NCBI RefSeq assembly: GCF_901933205.1
Contig: NC_044574.1
Coordinates: 17,221,733 to 17,285,732, forward strand
DNA: 64,000 bases
Source of the DNA: Camarhynchus parvulus
Lineage: Eukaryota; Chordata; Aves; Passeriformes; Thraupidae
Direction of reading: 5' to 3'
Positions within the stretch are counted from its first letter, which is position 1. Every line of letters starts with the position of its first letter. The translations under genes were made by a program, and so were the position numbers. Below are positions 13,095 to 26,100 of the stretch, piece after piece. Below the pieces are notes generated by a model. It was given only the letters and a program-made list of their open reading frames with translations, was not told where the DNA came from and searched no databases.

Positions 13095-14179
13095 GTAAAA
13101 ACAATTCATTCATGTTGTTGTGGTCTTAGAAAATCGGCTTTTTTATAAAACATGAACAGCCAAGCACATGAACAGCCAAAAACATGACCAATTTTTTTTT
13201 CCACAACACACACATTTGTTGCTTTTTTTTCTACCATAAGACTTTATCTTGATGAGAGAAAAACCAAGCCTATCCCATGAATTTGTTTGCATTTTGAGGA
13301 TTTTTTCATCAAACATTTTGCTGTGAAAACATTTCTTTTTTTTTTTGCCTTTATTCAGAAACACATTTTTAATATATTTAACTATTACCTTTTACCTGCT
13401 GTATCTTTCTGTATTTATTGTTTCTCTACCTTCTGCAACTGAGAAGCCAAATCCAATGATTCTGCTCCTAGTTTTATCACAAACTCTACTTTTGACCTCT
13501 CAGCTTCAACTGATTTATCACAGCGAATTATGCAGGTGAGATGGATGAAAACAGGATGACTTTTCCCCCTACCTTTTTCTTTCTCCTTTGTCTATCAAAG
13601 CTCTCCCTCTCCCTCTTTTTCCCTTACCCCAGATGGCATTTATTTTGTATTGTACATAGATGTGAATAGAAGAATGTGGTTGTAGAACTTTTAACAGATG
13701 TCTCATTTTTAGCTGCTTTTATACCTCAGTAATTTATGAAGTTAGTGGAATGTAACTTATATTAAATAAGAGTTTGAATAATATTAAACTCCAGGTCTAA
13801 TAAATTAAATTGCATGCTCTCTGAAACATTTCCCTATGGTAAACAGAACCAGCTGCAAGCAGTGTAGCAACAGAAGATGTGTATTTTTATAAAAGAGGAA
13901 AAGATTTAAGCTTCCAATTTTCTTGTCATTGTAATAGCTTCGTATTTATGGTTTATACATACATAATATAAGCTTTACTGAAAATAGGAGGTATAGGGAA
14001 TGAAACCCAGCATTAATCACATTACATTTGGAAGAACCACTAGCTTCCAATACAGTCTCAGCCGAACTTTAAAATACCAATTCCAACTGCAAATAGTAAC
14101 ACAGGATCTTCCTGCGTTACGCATTCTTTGACCCGTGCCTCAAAACTCTATCTCTTATTTTGAATGTTGTTTCACACAG
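13095..14179 (+). other. SLIT2: SLIT2 last intron, 1.1 kb
   Basis: Begins GTAAAAAC and ends TTTCACACAG. It is AT- and pyrimidine-rich with short poly(T) runs. Nothing else was recognised. Confidence 0.9.
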
Positions 14180-14421
14180 AAATCTCATGTCGAGGGGAAC
14201 GAGTCCGAGATTACTACCAAAAGCAGCAAGGGTATGCTGCGTGCCAGACGACCAAGAAGGTTTCGAGACTAGAATGTAAAGGCGGGTGCTCGGCTGGGCA
14301 GTGCTGCGGGCCGCTGCGCAGCAAGAGGCGGAAATACTCCTTCGAGTGCACCGACGGCTCGTCCTTCGTGGACGAGGTTGAAAAAGTGGTGAAGTGTGGC
14401 TGTACAAATTGTCCCTCCTAA
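14180..14421 (+). CDS. SLIT2: SLIT2 terminal coding exon: C-terminal cystine knot and stop
   Basis: The last coding segment, 242 bases: two bases complete a glutamate codon, then 79 codons and TAA at 14419-14421. It encodes the CTCK domain, a cystine-knot fold that closes SLIT proteins and takes part in dimerisation. Visible marks are [21 protein letters not shown], the paired cysteines in [20 protein letters not shown], and the terminal CGCTNCPS. The extreme C terminus differs from mammalian CGCTRCVS. The exon is notably GC-rich (14,280-14,400), unlike the AT-rich introns and UTR around it. Confidence 0.98.
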
Positions 14422-14550
14422 GTGTCCCTGTCACACTTGTCTTTTGAAAATGTTGTATACTTATTGACCGTGTCGGACTAATTAATGCTTCATAGTGGAA
14501 ATATTTGAAATATATTGTAAAATACAGAACAGACTTATTTTTATTATGAG

Positions 14551-14556
14551 AATAAA
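14551..14556 (+). terminator. SLIT2: Proximal AATAAA poly(A) signal of SLIT2
   Basis: A perfect AATAAA 130 bases past the stop codon, followed within 30 bases by a T-rich element. It could give a short-UTR transcript form. Confidence 0.45.
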
Positions 14557-15756
14557 GACTTTTTCTTCATTGAAAAAAAAAAGATTCAAGTGCTTGAACT
14601 GAGACTTCTCATACCCAAGAGGAGCTTTGAAGAAAAAAAAAGACCTGGTAACATTGCAGCAGAAATGGGAAACTTTAACTGCTTTTAACATGGATTCTTC
14701 TTTATAACATGCTGAAGATACACTGACACTATACACATGTGACTTTCAACTTACCAGCTCAGAGATGAAATACTGACCAGAACAGGAGGCTTGTTTTTTC
14801 ACTTTCGTATCAGTCTATTTTATTGTCTTGACAGACCATACCAATCACTTACCTATGGATGAGGAAGCTTTATGAGCAAAAAGAATCAGATTATACAGAA
14901 ATAACAATTGTTTGAAACACATTTTGTCTTTTGGAATTATTAAACATCTTGAGAAGATGGGATCTCATTTAATGAATGGGAAATAGGAGATACAAGAATA
15001 TACTATAATCCTGAAATCTCCTGATGATGTGTACTTTTATGTCAGCATGTTAGCAAAAGAAGCATAAAAAAGTGTTTATCTTCCCTTTTACAGTATTAAT
15101 TTTTTGTAATATAAATGTTCCAGGGATGATAAAATAGATTATTGATGGATAAATTAGTAATAATATGGATTTCTGTTTCTATGAGTTCTAAACAACTCTA
15201 TACAGTATTGGGTTTCATTGAGAAATATTTATTGTATCAAAGTACATTGTACTTAACCCTTTTAGGCCATCCCTTTTACTGTTTTTCAATGCTTTAATAT
15301 ATATTAATTTATATTTGTCCCAGTATTTTTGTAATTTTTTTTAAAGGACTTAAAAATCAGGATTTTTTTGGAATAGAACTAACGTAGGATGTCGTCTTGG
15401 GGTAAATGTTTTCAGTCTGTTTTTTCCTTTCCATTCCCTTTTCCTTTTCCTTAGAATCTGACCACTTGGTGTCACTGAATAGGAAGTGGTGACAATTTGT
15501 GGTTTCACAGATAACAGATATTCAGGACACCTTCCAAGAACCTGTAATATATTACAGAAAATGTCTTTACACTAGATGGCAATTGTAGAGAAGTTAATTT
15601 TCCCTATATACAGTACTTACAGAAAATAAGATGGCGTGTAGAAAATTCCATTAGAAGATAGATCTTTATAAATTAATATTCCTATGGAGCTCTTTACCTT
15701 TTTTATAAAAAAGAAGAAAAGGCTGTGCTATCAAAAACTGTGATTTTCCCCCAAAT

Positions 15757-15762
15757 AATAAA
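15757..15762 (+). terminator. SLIT2: Distal AATAAA poly(A) signal of SLIT2
   Basis: A perfect AATAAA in AT-rich sequence about 1.3 kb past the stop. Another candidate is at 16,118-16,123. The choice between them is not resolvable from sequence alone. Confidence 0.35.
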
Positions 15763-16123
15763 ACTACTCTACTGCCCCTAATGTTCCCCATGTTAACATG
15801 TTGCTGCTAAATTATAATGTAGAACTGGTAATCAATAGTGGGTTGTGTTCTTTCAGTAAAACCCAGGGTACCCTGTAAAAATGCAGATGTTTTTTCAATT
15901 TTATTTTATTATTTTTTTTACAAAAAAGTTAGATGTACATGTGTAATGCAGTGTGCTTTGTCATATTTGGACTGATATCAGTAATGCTACTGATGTTTGT
16001 AAATTAAACAGATATTTACTTCATTAACAGCTTTTATTTGTATTCTTCTGAGAAGTTTAAGTTGTCTAGCAGCCTTTAATTAAACATCTGTTGCAAAGAA
16101 TATTTGGTAAAAAACAGAATAAA

Positions 16124-16825
16124 ACCCAACCCTAAATCTAGTGTATTCCTTGCTGAAAATCTGAAGAAGGAATTGACTTGGGATAATTACACCTAGAGGC
16201 AGTGACATCTGAAAACGTCTGTGCATTATGAACTCAGATGAACTTATATCAAAACTAAGAAAACTACTTATAACTACAGTACACTGCAGGAAAAGACAGT
16301 TTGAGTCTATCCTAATACTTAAGTGGTTATAAAAATGGCAATTTGACAGTTGTTCTAGCAATATGATTCTTTAGAGGGATTCAGTTTCACTAATCTTTGA
16401 CTAAGTATTTTAAATTTAAGCAATTGGATGGGATGATACTTAACCAGGTTTTTTTTCCTCTAATATATTTTTTACAAATAATTCTGTGTTTATTTACTTC
16501 GTCTACTTTAGAATTTGTCTAAATATTCAGTGAAACAGCCTTTGGTGTGAGGGCTTCTTTGCACTTGCTGTGACTGCTAAAAAATCTGCTGTAAATAGGG
16601 GTAGTATTGAGGAGAAAGAAGATGTTTTTGCCTAACACTTCTAAAACAGTATTCTTGGGTATGGAAATATCTCTTGGAGCTCAGCGTCCCTGGAGCTGGA
16701 TTACTTTCTGTCCTCGTATTGACAGAGAAAGATGAACTTTGCAATGGTATTCAAGCAATACTGGCAGCTACTGGTGATCTTGTCATCAAGAGAGGGACCT
16801 TCTGTGGTCTCCAAGCAGAACCAGA
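16124..16825. other. Intergenic sequence downstream of SLIT2
   Basis: AT-rich unique-looking sequence. I see no gene, no RNA gene and no recognised repeat. Confidence 0.6.
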
Positions 16826-16929
16826 AAATAGAATAGAATAGAATAGAATAGAATAGAATAGAATAGAATAGAATAGAATAGAATAGAATAGAATAGAATA
16901 GAATAGAATAGAATAGAATAGAATAGAAT
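16826..16929. repeat. (GAATA)n pentanucleotide microsatellite
   Basis: About 20 uninterrupted copies of GAATA (AATAG/AGAAT), flanked left by unique sequence and right directly by a purine-only microsatellite. The perfection of the copies suggests recent expansion and likely length polymorphism. Confidence 0.97.
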
Positions 16930-16934
16930 GAAAC

Positions 16935-17170
<236 letters not shown>

Positions 17171-20100
17171 TGCCCCCAACACCCCAAAACCAAACCCAGC
17201 TTTGTCACCTGCCTCTCTGAAGAAAAAGAAAAACAAGGCACCCACATCAAGTGGTGATTGAGCTTTCCTTACCCCCTTTCTCAGCACCTCATGCATCCTG
17301 AAGCATCACAAAGTGCCACTGTGCATGACAAGAGATAACTCCCTTAATGGGATGGGTCACCCTAACACCTTTCTAATACCTAAATCAAGTATCTTGTAAT
17401 ACTGCTGTTATAGGCTGCCTTGTCCCTGTGTTCCCCAAAAGAGAAATGGGGATCTGAAGGAACTGTCACTTTAGGAATCACTGCCACAGTGGAGAATTTA
17501 GTTCACTGCAGAACACTCCAGACACAGGTGTTCATTCAAAAACATAAATCATGCAGCTTTTAACACAGAACTTAGGGATTAGGTTTTTCTTCTTGTGTCT
17601 GCTACTTCCTCTAGGAATCACTCTCACACAGTCTGCTTTTAATGTATTGAATAAAATCCATAAAATGCACTGGATCTGAAGGATATGACTCAGTATCATG
17701 GCCAAGTTCTCACTTCAGTTTAGCACAGCACACAATTAGAATTCTTCTTTCATTAGAAACTAAGAAAAATAAAACGAAGATTCCATCATTTTCTGCCAGT
17801 GTTCTTAAAAGCTGTAAAAAAGAGAAAACACAAGAATACTGCTTAATTTGTACTGCACAGCTCTTGCTGTCATCTAACAGATGACAAAATTGTGAAAGAG
17901 CATGAAAAAAGACCATTCTTGAATAAAGCTAACTAAAAACATTTCTCTTTTGTTAACACTGAAAGTCAATTCAGAACAGCAGCTATCACACATGGAACCA
18001 GATTCTGCAGTCTGTGTTAACTTTTCTGGGGCAACTGGATATTTGAGGGATAAAAACACTGTTCTAATCAAGCCAATGGTAGGCTATGAACAAGCTTTGA
18101 GTTCATTTTATAAGACCTATTGTAGTAAAAGCTTTGTCTTCAGGATACTTTTTATTGCCATAGGTGGACACCAAGAGCCTTATTATTACAAGAATCATTG
18201 TAATAATATGTGTAATATGTGTAGGTGCCGCAAGATGACACTCATGATATTATGAAGGCTTTTGCTTTGAAAGAGGATGCAGAGGTTTTGGAAATGACAA
18301 AAAGTCTGGAAGACCTAATCATCCATAGAGTACTTGCAGGGATGGGAGCAAGGAACTAAAGTGGATTGTCACCATGTTAATTTTGATGAGAGGACGACCA
18401 AGATGTGGTGACTAAGGTGATGACTAAGAGATGAGAGAGAGAGTGGTATGTTACGAAAAGGACCTCCCTGTTAAGAAGAAAACGTACAGAAGATTTGGAA
18501 AACTGTCAAGTCTTGGGGGCTGTTTGTATTGAAGCCCTATTTTGGGAGCTTTATCTGGTGCTGCTTGAAACTTACATGTTTTTTAAAAAAACCCCTTTAC
18601 AGTTCTGACAAACACACACTTGATATTTCTGTCTTGAGTTAACCCTATAATTTGATGAAAAATGTGTCTTTCCAAAGCAATTCAAAATCCCATCTTTGGT
18701 TCTTTTCTTCTCCTTTGGAAGCAAGTGTTATTCCTGCAGTAGCTCATTAGGCATGCAAGTGTCTGTGCTTCAGCTATCCCACCTTACAGTGGAGAGCCTG
18801 GCACATCATTTCAGTTCCCGTGAAGTGCAGTTCACCAGCTGAGCCATTCAGGATTCTTGGTTTTTAGAAGTATCTACAGACAGAGCTGGTACCTCCAATC
18901 TATTTAAGATTCCTGGAGCAGAAATCAGAAAATCATTGGTAGTTGTGACTGTGTAGGGGCTGTCAGGAGTACAGTAAAACTGAAGTGTTTGCCTGCATGC
19001 CTGGAGAGCCTGCTCTTTCACTGTGTTCCCAAGGTATTGTGTTCCTGGGAGAGTGGGAAGTCATGCTCATCCTTTCTAAAATATTTTAGAATAGAGGGAT
19101 TTAGTGTCCTTCTGTAAATAAATTGTCTAGGCTGGAAATCATAGGCCTCTTTGGCCCTCAGCCAGGTTAAACTGTGTATGTATACCTTAACATCAACCAT
19201 CATCTTGGACACCAACAGATCCTTATGTTAAAAAAAGTGAATAAATCTTGCTCTCAGTTTAATAAAACACAGATGGGAAAAGCAAACTAAACAGAGAGTT
19301 AACAGCTCCATTCACTAGTCTCCTGGGCTCCATGTGATTAAATCAGAGTTGGAGGGTTTGTTCCTGCTGCTGCTGTTCTGGCCAGTGTCCGTAGGGGTGA
19401 TGGCCAGCAAAGAAGTATTCTGTCAGAGCTGGATGTCATTTGTCAAGCTGAGAAAGAGCAGCCATCTCAGTGAACAGCAAGACTCCTGGCTATCCACAGT
19501 CCCAGCAAATACACTCCAGCTCTACAGCATGACACCCATGCTGCAGGAATTTTGCTCAGCCATGGGAACAGGCTTTAAAACTGCCTCCCAGATCCACAAT
19601 ATTATTTCAGAATGCTGATCTTAGTAGTGTTTTCTGGTCTTTACAATTCCAGCCTTTTATTTCATTCCAGGTTAGAGGGAAACTCTTCTAGTTCTATACA
19701 TCAAGCCTCAGTACTCTCAATCGCTGCCCTATGCTACATATAGGAAATTGAGACTTGTTTTTTTGTTCCTGTTTTAAATATGCAGTAACATTTGTAGAGA
19801 GATCAGAAGACTTGCCTTAAAGAAGAAGGTTATACATCCAGATAATGAGATAAAACATTCTAATGGCCTTTATAATTCAGAAAATGTTAAACTAGCTCCT
19901 CCGAAACAGTCTGACAGCCATAAAGTGATATAAACTTACATATTTTATAGATTTTTTAGACTTACACCACAAGATGGTTATCTGGTTTTGACTACTACTA
20001 CTTATACTTTTTTAAAAATTCCTTTTAGGATACTTTCCATATCACAAGACATAAGTAAAGATAGGATTAATGTGCCTGGGTTGCTTATTCTGACATTAAA

Positions 20101-23100
20101 GTTCCTTAAAATTATCCAGTAGCCTTTCTTCAGGACATTTTTCTTATTTCTCATAGTTTTTAACATTCTAGGCTTCAATCTGTTGTTTCTATGAAACTTT
20201 GTCGACTTTGTTTAAATTCCAGAACAGATTTAATGCTTTCAGAGAGAGGAAAAGGATACCGTCTTTCCTGCAGCTGTGCCTAAAATCTCTCACAGAACAT
20301 CTTTAGAAGTATGTTTTCTTTCAAAGTCCTCTGAGACTAGGTTAACTTGAGCTGGTTCTACTGCAAATTTGGGTGGGTTTTTTTTTTTTTTTTTGCTTCT
20401 GATTAACTGTATTTATTTAATCACATTTATGTGTTTCTGCTATGGTAACAGCAATAAGAGGAGTACCTTCTGACCTGGGCTTTAGAAGTTGCTTGCTGTT
20501 TGGAAATAGCCAGTTTAAAGAGTCTGAGGTTTGCCTGTTCTCTTTCCTTCCTTCTTTTTTTTTTTTTTTTTAATTTTGGTTTTTTGGGTTTTGTTTTGTT
20601 TTGTTTTGTTTTGTTTTTCACTGGTTCTCCTTCCCTAATGGTTCACCCATTTTTGTGTAGTTTTATGCTTATTTTGTAGAGGAAAGGTAAGAACGTGAGA
20701 TACTGTCAACAGTAAATAAAACTGACCACAGAAGGCACATAGATCTACACAGAATATCCATGAGCAAGATCATGTGGCACAGCACATACTCCTCTGCAGA
20801 AAAAGATTAATTATTGCTCTAAATTAAAAAAAAACAAAAAAGCAAACAAAAAACCCTGATGAAAAACTTTGAAAAGCAGCTTAAATGTGAGAATCAAAAG
20901 GTTTAAGTCCCACGTGATCAAAACAGTGCTCATCATTCATTATCACAAACCACAGACCAGCCATTGGCATTCACGCTTTCTCTCCTGCTCCAGGCACTCC
21001 AGACTCTCCTTTGCCACCCACCTGACTCCAAGCCTGACTGTGGCTGCCATTCCCACAACCTTCCCAGCAGACACATCTTCCTTCCCATTTGCAGAAAGTC
21101 ACAGCAATCACCTTCCTGCATGTGCCTTCCCTAAGATAACTTGTGGCGTCTAATCAGGCTAAAGCACCATGCTGGTGATGGAAAGAACACTCTCTAAATA
21201 ATTACCATTTGAGTATTTAAAAATCAAGTATTGTTTATTCAACTGTTATGGCAAAGTGCTAGTACCAATCAGTGGGAAATGTGGCTGTCAAAACATTTAA
21301 GTAATAGAACTCCCAATCTGTGCATGGCATGCAGAATGATGCCTCTCAGGTTTCATTCCCAAAAGCAACTGTAACCAGCTTAATTGAAAGGAGCTCACTG
21401 AAACTAGAACTCACTGAAAATCTGCTCAGCAATCACATGCAAACACTACAAACAGAAAATATGCCCCAGTTTGCCTGCTTTGTTTGGGTTTTTTACTAAG
21501 AGAGCAAAGAATAAGCATTCAAATAGGCAATGCATGCATGCCTGGGAAATAATGCTAACAAGGAATATTATCAAACTTTAGGCAGTGAATTCACGAGGGA
21601 ATTTGCTGCTATTGCTTGTGGGTTACAAATACAAACATGTATTTTCAAGCTTTTGTAGAAAGGACACTTAAAGTCCAGAAAATAGTGACCAGCTACCAAA
21701 GTCATCCTATTTCATGCAGACATGAAAAAGCTGTTTGGGAATGAGTTCTTTTAGCAGAAGCAATCACAGTTCATTTGAATTTCATATGGTAATTAACAGG
21801 CTTGTGAAATTCAGGAAAACAACCATCTTAGATTAGACAGAAGAAAATATTAAAGATTTAAGACATCTAGGGCCAGATTTACTGTTGATTTAAGCTGCTT
21901 CTTGCTGTTTCAGTGAAGCAAAGCAGTTGTAAACCCAACTTAGCTGGCCTGGAGCCACTATGACTCCTATCAGCTAAAAGAAAAGGAGTTCTCAGTGCAC
22001 CAAACCTGGGTATGGAAATGTGGAGCAATCACCTGTGTTACTTTGTGCCCCTCTTGCTCATCTCTGCCCTGCTGCCCCATTGAACTGATGCTGAGAATCT
22101 GTGGGAAAGGAGGTTGCTCTTCAGTGCTGTGCTCCAAGCTCCAGGGGAAGAAAGAGAATTGGCAATTCCTCTTCAGCAACAGCACACAAAAATGAAAGAC
22201 AGGAGGTCTGTAAACAAAAAGTAAAATTAAGTGAATACTATTGTAATAAAATTGCTTCTAGTGAAGTCATTTCTTGAAGTAATTTCTTTAGTACTCTCTC
22301 TTAAAACTCCCTTAATTGTGGCTCCATAAGAAAGCATTATGGAAAACAGATTCTTCTTGTAAAATCTTTAGTGTGTGTGTGTATATATATACATGGATAT
22401 ATAAGGGTAGAAAGTGCATACTTTTGGTTTTTTTCAGGATAGGAACTTATTCCGGCTTTTTGGTTCCCCTGAGCAGCAGGTATGATTAAGAATTCAAGGT
22501 AGCTGGCAGCAAGGAGGTTTGACCTAATCTATCTTGACTTTGCACTCTATGCATTTAAATGCAGCACGTCTGCATGGAATACACTGTAGTTCACTGGGGT
22601 ACAGCATATCTAATTTAGTCACATGCATGCAGTGAAATGGCTGTGCACACATGGAGATCACTTCTTCTTTTTTTTTTCCAGGTTTTAGCCAAATTAGAGG
22701 ATCAAAGCTATGTAAAACCTTTTGTAATGAAACTTGAAGCCACATGTAATGAAACCAGATAGTTTTTCCTTTCTGATGTAAAGTCTTTCCTGTTTTCAGA
22801 CATTACTATAAACCTACATCTTGGTCCAGTCTGTAACTTGGTCCAGCTTGGATAAGCTTTGCAAACAGTTTGATGAATCTGGGATGATTTATTGCTGGAG
22901 GTAGAAACAAAACAAACAAAGAACCTAAAGTTTGGCCTGCTTTACTCTCAAAATTAAGTGTAACCGCCTACTGACTCCTTTTGGATTTTTGTGTCTGTTC
23001 AAATCCCAGAAGGAAAGCACCCTACTGTATCCTAGATCCACAAGAAAAAGATACTGCAGTGGTGAATGCAAAAGTAAGCTTCACAAATTTTCTTCCCTTT

Positions 23101-26100
23101 TCTGGTAAATTTCCATTTAGACTTAAATGAGGGATTTATACAGAATGAGATTGAGGAAAATATTTCCTCCTTAGAACCAAGAGCTGAATGCACTCATCTT
23201 TGTTCAGGAGACAAGAAGTACACCTATCAAAGAGCACTTTATCCTTGCTATCCACAAACTTGTTCATTCACTTTTAATTCCACTTAAAAGGAAGAAGACA
23301 AATATCAGCAGGGATCTGTTTAGCTAAAGGAAGTGTGACATTCAGAAAAATCAATAGGGATTTGCAAAGAGAGCATGGCTAAAACGAAGCAGTGAGAAGA
23401 ATGTGAGTTACAGAAGCTCTAAGAGTTCCCATTTCCTACCTGCCTCTAAGTCTAATGAGTCTAAATTCAAGATATGTCTTCAGGGAATAAGGTGATATTT
23501 GTGAAGAATATCCTACACCTTTATTTCATAACATGGATTCTTTCAAAAATGCTTCTTCACTGCGCCATATTTTTGTTCAGAAATCATGCTGGCTTCTGGT
23601 ATTTCTACCTGTTACCACTGCACCTGCACCAGGTGACACTTATCTGGGCCAGGCCATCTTTGCTTTCAGGATCAGCAGGCAGAAGGGGAACAAACCAGTC
23701 CCACAAGAAACAGCTGCGCAAAGTATGCCTTAAGCAAAATCTGAATGAGCAGATGCTTTGCTCCTCTGGCCCAGTGTGGGTAACACTCTGCCTCACTTAA
23801 GGGAGAAGCTCAAATGAAGAGCTTATTGAAGTTGTTTGTGTATTCCAGTATTTGGCCAGAAGGAATGGAATATTTATCTTGACACACCTTCATTCCCATA
23901 TAACTAGAAAATAAAAATATAAACAGTCACAAATCTTTAAAAACATAATACTGTAGGTATCTCTGATTCTTGATAAAAAAAACATTTTATGAATACAAAA
24001 AAGATCACAGAAGTATGGCCCTACACAAACCTAAATCCACAATTCTTTTTCTTATCAAAATTTTACTCCTGAGTTAAGAGGATTTCAATCTGTATTGTAT
24101 TACAATACATTCAACATTTAAAATATCTTTTTTATTTCAAGGTATCCTAAGCAAGAGATCAGTGCTTATGTTACGATAGATCATGTTTCCTATTATTATC
24201 AATAGTGATCACTTTCAAAGGACAGATGGACAGTTGAGGCTCAGTAACATTGCCATGAAATCTATCCACACCTTGTGTAAGGTCAATCATGCACAAACCC
24301 ATTTAACCAATCTTTAAAATACACATGAATCCTTTAATTCATTCTAGATCAAAATGCTGGTTTTCATCCACTTGAGGCATGAAAATGTATATAATGGATT
24401 CAGAAAAATTCCACATAATTATCCTGGCTGGATGTGAAATTTCCTTCAATCTTTGATCTATAATGTAGTAATGTGTCAGCTCGACCCGAGTAGTTTTATG
24501 TGCAGGAAATAAGACAAGCTGAGTAGCTTCATGGTTAATTGATTAAAAGGTTCTAAAGAAGGTGCAAGATCAAAGAGCAGCTTAATGGTTTTATGTTACT
24601 CTAGAGAACTGTTGGTCCACTTGTCTGACAAGACTGACCTTGAGCAATGAAGTAACAGGCAATTAAAAAAAATTGCAAAACTAAAACACAGATCATATTT
24701 ATCTAGTTCAGCATCCTTATTTCTTTTAGCAAGTATTAAGGGTCACACCCCAGTTCTCTTAAAACAGTTTCATTTTGTTAGCTGTTTATGCTATGTGGTC
24801 TAAATATTGAGTACACAACAACAACAGCAACAAAATGACAAAAATAAAACAAACTAAAAACCAGAAAAAACCCTCAGAAAGTCAGAATCATGGAATGCTA
24901 TGCCATTGATTATAAATCTATGAAGACAAACAAATATCAAACTATAGCTGAAGGACAATTCCATGTAGAGTCCTTGGTCTGTGGAATCACTGAGCTTCCT
25001 CAGTGTCATCACTGGCACTGGGAACTGATGACACCTCGTAGCTTTCAAGATTGGCTCATCTTGAGAAGTACATTAGGGAATAGGAGCTGCTCTGAAGTAA
25101 TATAATTGCTTAAAATAAAGGAGATTTAAAAAGAAATAAATAATGCATTGACTGTTACAGAAGAATTTAAGAGGACCATTCTCAAAATGACACTTTAAAC
25201 CACTATACTTTCTGGTTAGGCTGTCATCACTGGGCCATTCAAAACTCTCATGAGCATAGTTTGGTTTATCTCTCCTGAATACGAGCACTATAATTACATT
25301 GAGGTAAAAGAGAAATACTGAGAATATCAGGGAAATAATGGCAAGAACTGCACATAAAAAGATTTCCACATGCACCATAACCGAATCTGATTTTTTCTGA
25401 GTTCTGATACAGTGTGGTATTTTCTAGCCACAACCAGATAATATTTTGCTTTAATCAAACAATTAGGACAATCAGTTAAGACACCAACACCAATAAGACA
25501 GGAGTTAGGCTCAATCTGGCATTCTATTCTATTTCAGTCTGCAGTGCTTGGGCTTCTGGAAAACAGTAGTGCTTGCAAGACAGATGCAGCCTCCCCTTCA
25601 TGCAGAGATGGCTTCATAAGACAAATGCACAGTTACATTAAAAAAAAAAAATCACATTTTCCTCTTCTTCTCTATTAATCTTGCTCTCCCCAAAATCAAG
25701 ATACTCTTACATGTTTTCCCCTGCATTTTTTAATGTTTCTATGGATAATCTTGTCCCTCCCCAGCAAATTTTCATCTCATTAAACAGCAAAGCAAGGCCC
25801 TGTCCTCAGGCAGCACTACCACTGTTTCCTTCTTAGCAAACAAAAAAAAAAGATAACTTGTTCTCCAGGTATTTATCTTTCCTTCAATATCATCAGGAGA
25901 CCTTGGCCATGTGGCTAGAGGTATCATAGGATGACCACCACTAGAAGCAAAATATGAAGGCATCACTGAATCTGAAAACAACTTCCCTGAAGGAAAACTA
26001 TTATTTTAAGAGATACCTAGGAAAGTACTTGGATAATCTGAACTGTTGGAAAGAGAGAGAGTCACAGGAAATGTCACAAGACACAGCGTCTTGAGGAGAC

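Larger units (their letters stand above)
1..16123 (+). other. SLIT2: SLIT2 gene, 3' portion (exons, introns, 3' UTR)
   Basis: Gene span as far as the window shows it. SLIT2 is a secreted, multidomain axon-guidance and cell-migration ligand that binds ROBO receptors through its leucine-rich repeats; those lie upstream and are not in this window. The four exons here read in one continuous frame and match the C-terminal end of the SLIT2 protein as I know it: laminin G, EGF repeats, cystine knot. The downstream neighbours PACRGL and KCNIP4 identify this as SLIT2 rather than SLIT1 or SLIT3. The 5' boundary is the window edge and the 3' boundary is the most distal plausible poly(A) signal, so that end is approximate. 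Confidence 0.95.
14422..16123 (+). other. SLIT2: SLIT2 3' UTR (probable extent)
   Basis: Strongly AU-rich sequence after the stop codon with several AATAAA signals: 14,551-14,556, 15,757-15,762 and 16,118-16,123. The first lies only 130 bases after the stop and is followed by an A-rich stretch; the others would give the longer UTR typical of SLIT2. I cannot tell which end is used, so the right boundary is a guess. Confidence 0.55.

Noticed and set aside
1..14421. mir-218-1, which is hosted by SLIT2
   Set aside because: That microRNA lies in a more 5' SLIT2 intron; no hairpin with its seed was seen in the introns present here.
1..16123. Assignment to SLIT3 or SLIT1
   Set aside because: Residue identity in all four exons is to SLIT2, and the following genes PACRGL and KCNIP4 are the SLIT2 neighbours.
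22372..22406. Short GT/TA dinucleotide run
   Set aside because: Too short and common to be informative.
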